Assembly: GCA_916700875.1 (NCBI GenBank)
Contig: CAKAKS010000067.1
Coordinates: forward strand, 2,347,409-2,411,408
Reading direction: 5' to 3'
DNA: 64,000 bases
DNA from: Sebastes aleutianus
Taxonomy: Eukaryota > Chordata > Actinopteri > Perciformes > Sebastidae
The position numbers were made by a program, and so were the translations under genes. Below, piece after piece: positions 58,377 to 64,000 of this stretch. The stretch's first letter is position 1. Each line of letters opens with the position of its first letter. Under the pieces are notes generated by a model. It did not search any database. It was given only the letters and a program-made list of their open reading frames with translations, and was not told the DNA's origin.

Positions 58377-61199
58377 ATAATCTGTTCTAATCTTTATAAA
58401 CAGATATCTAAATATGAATGTAGAATCTGTAGGCAACGGAACAATATTGTGGTATCGGAAGCATTCTGGTTTCTGTTTGTAGTCCGAGAAGTATTAACCA
58501 TTCAAGCAGGCTTTGGTAGAATGCAGGTGAGCAGTCCGTGTGGAGAGCAAAAGAGGCCCGAAATGCAGTCTCTGAAGCCACGGGCTATCGTCTGATGATG
58601 ATTTAGCTTTTTATTGGTTTAAAATTAGCTAGTAAACTGGCTACTCGTGAAACGATCCGGTCGTAGACATCATCTCTCAACTCCAACTCCATTCTTGCGT
58701 CTTGCTCATCAGACTGTAAACAACTGACCGACACACAGAGGAGGAAGTCTTGGCCTGAATGTTCGCTGGCTTATTGGCCGTTTCCCCCTAGAGGCTGTCT
58801 CTTTGTCTCTTTAGGACACTTTGTAGATGTCCTCAAATGCAAATTAAGACAAGCCTTGATTCTGCATCGACTGCAAAACTTTTCTATATTAATAAAATGA
58901 ATATTTATCAGATTTAATGGATTGTGGGAGGCCCCTTATGAACTCCGTGGCCCACTGCACTCATTAAATTGACATTTTAATTAAAAAACAATACCTAGGC
59001 TGTAATCACAACAGTATGCAGAGCTTAATGTCTAGCCTCCCCTGAACCAAAGGAGCAATTAAAAGTGTCATGAGGTAAAGAGGAAGACAAAAGGCACATA
59101 AAAGACCAGTGAACTAATGACTAAGGGGAAAATATTAAGAAAAACCTCAGTTAAACTGAGGATGTTTTCCCTCGACTGTAAAATGATGAACGCTGAACAT
59201 CACTGCAGTCATAACAGTATAATCTTGGATTACTGTACATGTTTATTTAGCTCAGATCAAACACTTAATTCGGCTTTTGATTAGGACTCAGATGGCGGCG
59301 TTATTTAGTGCCATCACCGCAGGTGGTCTGCTATTAAAATGTTTGGAGTATCCAGCTTCAATAACCATTAAATCAATATGAGACATAATCCTCGTCATTA
59401 ATGTGAAGACATCAATAATGCACTTAAAGGGGAATTCTGTTATTTTTTCTCCAGCTGTTGGTATTTAGAAATTACCCGATATTTTCCGTAGATTGGGGCC
59501 CGGTTTGAAAACATCACTGTTTAATAGAATTATTTTACCCAACGCATGTGACCCAGTTTGATGACAACATTTATTTGTTTTAGTGGAATTTCTCTTTGAA
59601 TTCCTTCGGGGTATGAGGATTATTCAGTGTTGTGTCAATATGAAAACTCATTTGTCTCAACAAAGTGGAAACACCAATAACATGCTTCACCGACTCATGG
59701 CCTTGAAAAAGACGGAAGAATGTAAAAAAAAAGAAGTGAATAAATTAATTTCCAGGATGTTTAAGTATTCGTTCAAATTTGTCAGTCTCGACTGTTCTGA
59801 TTGGCTTCATATCTGATGTTTATTCTTGAGAATTAATTACAGTCTTTATTTGGGGTTTCTTTAACTTTTTCAAAGGATTATTAGGATTCATGAAGACGGA
59901 TTGAAAGACTTTATTGCCATTCTTCTCTAGACTTCCTGTACACACTTTCAAATTTTTAATCAATATTTTACACTATTTCCTACACTAGAAACCACCCACA
60001 TCTGTAAAGGGCTGAATAATACGACTAATAGCTAACTGTATATAATGATTGTGATTTACAGGCCCTCTGTGGATTCTATCAGGGTCAAGCCCACCTTTCA
60101 AAGCTCTTTGAAACAACTCCTTCTGTACGGCCTAAATTAACAAGCCCTTACAGATTTGGAAACATCTAATAGTCAAAACAGTGCGTTTGGTTTTGTGCCT
60201 GGGTTTGGATCCCTCTCTCAAAGCTGAGGAGAAGCTGCAAGTAGCTTAAATCCTTAGTTGAAAAAAAAACAACTGACGGAGCCGTTAAAAAAATGAATGA
60301 TGATTTTTTCTTTTTTTCCAGAAGGGATATACGTACATGTAACACTGTGGAAATAAAGTCTTCACCCGCCTGCTCTCGTTCCAACCTGAGAACACCCAAA
60401 CGACCCCTAAAAACCCACTGAGCCCTCCTCTCCCACATCCATAAAGGATTCCCCGGGGCAGGACATATCTCTCTACTGTAGCTCTTGGCCTTGATCCAGG
60501 GATTAGGAGTGGGAGAGGACTGGCCCGTCTGTCCTCATATACACTATAACGGATTCTACCGTATAGGAGCAGATGGTTGCTGACAGACCCTAACTTTAAT
60601 AGAACCTATCTCACGCTCTACCCTCATATATAATCATCTGTATACGACATGTTGATTAAATGACGGTGTCAGCCATTTTAAATTATTCTTAATGGAACTC
60701 TGGCGGGCAAAACAGCAGGCGTGAGCAGCGGCGATAGGATCCACCTTGTTCATCTTAAGAGCTTTGTAATCTGCCGATCAGCTAACTGTAAAACCACAAG
60801 ATAGAGAACAAAGCTCCCCTTACTGGCTGATGACACAAACTTTCAGCCAGTTTGGATGTTTGATGTGGGAACAGGGAAGTATTCTCACAAAACAATTAAA
60901 ATTAAACCAAAAAAGTGAAAAAGAAGAGCATAAATGTAGTTGAAAGATATATAGATATAATGAAGCCGCCATTTTTGGTTACGTTTTTCCTTATCCGATG
61001 TGAGGTTTGCACTGTAAAGGACAGAGGGTGTTGTATCCTGTACAGATTGTAAAGCCCCCCGAGACAAATTTGATGATTTTTGACTTGACTTGACTGCTTT
61101 GGGCACCTTTGGGTGGCAAACACACTGTGCCACCACATTTGATGGAGTGTCAGAAGGAGTACAACGGCAAATATTTGCACCGGGACCCCTTAACTTTTT
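58377..61199. other. unique intronic sequence, no gene seen
   Basis: 58895-59150 is AT-rich and nonrepetitive, with TTTAATTAAAAAAC, GGCTGTAATCAC and AGCAATTAAAAG words, resembling a conserved developmental element. 59270-59410 is similar. 59420-61190 shows no feature beyond short A and T runs. Confidence 0.35.
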
Positions 61200-61790
61200 A
61201 TTCTGGCCTTTCCATAGAAGCTTAAACCCATACACTGTATATATATAAGAGGTATAGACCCATTGGTTTGTGGACCGCTGTTTTGAAGCCTCCAATTCTG
61301 CATTTTGGCCATCGCCATCTTGTTTTTTTGCAACCAGAAGTGACACGAGAGGGTGCAGCCAAGTAAAACCGAACGCTGAATAAGAAATTTTTTCAGGTGA
61401 CCTAAATGTTACAATTAACTTTAATGAACTGAAAACACACTGTGAAAGGGTTAAAACGGACAACGCCGTGGTAGCAGCCTGTCAATCACAAGGTTGCCCC
61501 GCCTTAAAGCATCCCCTGCTTTATGGTCTATCTGACTCTAAATGGGACCATAATTTACTAAATGAACATCATGCTGTATTGAAGAAGACTTAAAACTAGA
61601 GATTGAGACCATAAACTCATGTTTACAATGTTTACTGAGGTAATAAATCAAGAGAGAAGTAGGCTCATTTTCTCATAGACTTCAATCAGACTTCTTTCTG
61701 CAACCAGAGGAGTCGCCCCCTGCTGGCTGTTAGAAAGAATGCAGGTTTAAGGCACTTGGCTTCACTTCTCAGACCCCGGTGCTTGCTGTC
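61200..61790. repeat. dispersed repeat with a reverse CTCF-like motif
   Basis: Contains CCATTGGTTTGTGGACCGCT, GGCCATCGCCATCTTG and CTGTTAGAAAGAATGCAGG then TTTAAGGCACTTGGCTTCAC, phrases of a common teleost repeat. No coding capacity. Ends are approximate. Confidence 0.55.
61713..61726 (-). promoter_or_regulatory. CTCF-like core motif, minus orientation
   Basis: TCGCCCCCTGCTGG on plus is CCAGCAGGGGGCGA on minus, a close match to the CTCF core. It faces the plus-oriented cluster at 35.9-42.3 kb. Binding is not shown. Confidence 0.5.
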
Positions 61791-63259
61791 TGCTTGAACC
61801 ACACTATTTATGGCTCTCATATTTTCATTATAACTTCTTGTTTCATTTAATTTTCCGTGTCTAATGGTTCTCAATGGGATTCAAACCTGAAGGAAGTTAT
61901 CTGTGTTTCAGATTAGCTCATGAATCTCCTCAGCTACCTTCTGCTGATGAGAAGAGTTTTCTCAGGTGTTCAGTAGATTTCTTTAACTGGAGGCCAAACA
62001 CGGTGGCAGCTGATCAAATTTCTGTTCCCTGTTCTCGTCACCAGGCTTTGGATCGGCGTTCAGACTGACAGTCGTGGTGACCCTCAAGCGGAGATGTTCC
62101 CCAAGCTGTAGTAAGACATCCTGTTCTGCTCAGCGAGTGGTGAGAACACACATCCATATTCCGCATAGCAGTGAAAGCCAACATCTTGTCTTGTCTGGTC
62201 TATTCGCACATTACGAGCCAGATAGCAGAGCAGCTGAGGCGCAGAAAAGATGTGGCCGAGCTTGAATTTTTTTCTCAGGTCTTTAACGGTTGTGAAGAGG
62301 GGGGGAAAAGTCACAGCTGTGACTTCTTCCAACTCCAGGTTAGTCTGGCAGAAAATAGCACACAGCGGAGGACAAGCAAAACACTTTTCCACACAGTTTT
62401 CCAGCTGAATAGTTCACTTTATGTACTTGGCTTTGAAATTGAATTTGTCAGACTTTGAGGCTCACAGAAAATGAAAACAAATCTTAGTTTTCAACTTGGA
62501 TACAGAACAGATTTGACAACACGACAACATCTTAAGCATAGCTGGACCAGTTCTACAGGAAATGAACCATTACCACGGCGTAATAACGTGTTAAATCATC
62601 AAACAAGCCAGACGCCTTTTAATGTGAAAAACAGAGGAGATTAAGAAACGCTTTCAGGTCAGATGTGTGGGATTACAGAAACATGGGAACAAGAGTGAGA
62701 TAAACAACACAGATGATGTCTGTTGGTAAATGGATTATGGGGGATGTTGAGTGAGATTATTTTCTATTGATCCCTTCGTAAAATAGTGGCACCTACTGTC
62801 TCTCCTTAAATTGGTAAATCCAACAAAATGATGTTTAAGCTCGCTGAAGCTTTTTAGGCTTTTAAATCTCTCCGTCTTTGTACTTGGAAATTGTATCTAT
62901 GTTTGTGAGTTTTGGATACTCCTGTGTTTGTGTCTCTAGTTTGGATGTGTTTGGTCCCCAGCTGGGGCTCCTTGTCTCAGAATAGACAGGAATGTTGGAT
63001 TAGCGGCGTGTTTACTCAACACGGAATGAAAGAAAGAAGGAAGGGTTGTGTTTGAATTAATTGCTAAGCGAAGAACAATGCAGCGAGTCTAAGCTGTCTG
63101 TTCAAATTCATGTGCTGGACCTAACACTGTTAATGTACGCACACTCTTTAGGTTACATTTACACCTAGGCTGGATTACCAACCAGACAATTAGTTTGTGA
63201 CTATTTGATTAACCCCCCTGAGACCTGCGGGATCCTGACTTTACTGTCTTTCAGAGGCT
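61791..63259. other. unique intronic sequence, no gene seen
   Basis: No repeat family or exon was recognised. Open frames at 61874-62458 are short, on both strands and unassigned. Confidence 0.35.
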
Positions 63260-63520
63260 CTAGTAGGTTCAGTTTTAGGGCTATAGAGTGAAGACACAGA
63301 TATCATATGAAACTATGAAACCTAAAGAATCCATTGGTACCAACATGTCATGCTACCATGTCGGGAAGGAAGCTAAATAACGCTCCAAAGCCATTTTCAA
63401 AGGGGTACCTTGACCTCTGACCTCAAGATATGTGAATGTAAATGGGTTCTCTGGGTACCCACAAGTCTCCCCTTTACAGACATGCCCACTTTATGATAAT
63501 CACATGCAGTTTGGGGCAAA
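63260..63520 (-). mobile_element. AGGGCTGTCAA hAT family fragment with DR1
   Basis: Internal fragment with CATTTTCAAAGGGGTACCTT, DR1 at 63411-63423 and CTCCCCTTTACAGACATGCC. Both termini are missing. Confidence 0.65.
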
Positions 63521-64000
63521 AACCGTGCCGTTTTTTCCATGCAGTATAAATGTGATATTTTCGCCAATTCTAAAATGATGTGTTTGAATATTTCTGCACC
63601 TGGCAATGACAATAAGGGGGTTTTCACATCACTTCTATGTGACATCTACTGCTGATCTGCTATCTCCCCCTAAAGACCCCCCTTACCTCTTTGCGAATCT
63701 GTACCTGTAAAGCCCAATATAAACAAGCATAATAGAGGCCTTAGGACGGCATTAATGGCAGCAATTTTGTGGGGCCTCTTAGACAAAGCAGAAAACGCAA
63801 CATCTGAAATATTATCATGACAGAAAGTTAAAGTTATTGCAAATGTGTTGGCAATTGACTATTTACACATCTAGCAGAGAAACATAAACATTCATTTGGA
63901 GTTGTTTTTCGGCCACCTGATGAATACATTCAAGTCCAACATTCACTCTCCTTTTAGCTCAGTTTTGGTCTCCACCAACTCCTGAGTGAAATAACTGGCT
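63521..64000. other. unique intronic sequence, no gene seen
   Basis: No recognised feature to the right edge. Confidence 0.35.

Larger units (their letters stand above)
8783..64000 (-). other. pard3: presumed large pard3 intron upstream of the exon
   Basis: More than 55 kb on the 5' side of the exon contains no open frame I can assign to PAR-3 or any other host gene. The lysine/arginine-rich and YAEIQDF-type segments expected just upstream in PAR-3 are not found on the minus strand. Long introns are usual for vertebrate PARD3. Contents are mostly transposon-derived, with unique blocks between. A small nested noncoding gene cannot be excluded. Confidence 0.7.

Overview
The window looks like nuclear DNA of a ray-finned (teleost, probably percomorph) fish. 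It has long stretches without genes, many CA/GT microsatellites, dense nonautonomous DNA transposons of types common in teleosts, tRNA-derived SINEs and a LINE remnant. I found one convincing protein-coding exon: a 124-bp exon on the minus strand (8659-8782) with both splice sites. It encodes 41 complete residues that match the C-terminal part of the polarity scaffold PAR-3 (pard3). No neighbouring pard3 exon is visible, so the rest is best read as two large pard3 introns: the downstream one at 1-8658 and the upstream one at 8783-64000. All other open frames look spurious or repeat-derived.

Layout. 1-8.6 kb: an unexplained open frame at the left edge, a G-quadruplex motif, a hAT-type MITE (3882-4791) whose interior has expanded into a minisatellite, and a dispersed repeat carrying a perfect oestrogen response element. 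9-22 kb: five or six inverted-repeat elements, CA/GT tracts and an AT-rich block with homeodomain-type sites. 24-34 kb: nested DNA elements, a second ERE-bearing repeat inserted in a hAT element, a truncated SINE head, a LINE 3' end (29290-30002) and a hAT family carrying DR1 motifs. 35.6-43.2 kb: the most striking locus, a hAT element (8-bp target duplication, 7/8 identical) split by about 7 kb of head-to-tail repeat units. 43-64 kb: further repeats, many nested, with candidate unique regulatory blocks between them.

The best candidate for something undescribed is the 35804-42761 array. Its units contain diverged monomers with a period of about 305 bp, begin with a GCTGC-AA-GCAGC hairpin and can end in one to five copies of a second hairpin. 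They carry 17 close matches to the CTCF core motif, all in the same orientation. A reverse-oriented CTCF-like motif lies in another repeat at 61713-61726. Together with perfect ERE and DR1 motifs in other repeats, this suggests that transposable elements have supplied insulator-like and nuclear-receptor sites to a pard3 intron. The motifs are seen in the sequence; binding and function are inference.

Limits: repeat families are identified by terminal motifs, comparison of copies within the window and general knowledge. No database search was possible, and many repeat boundaries are approximate.
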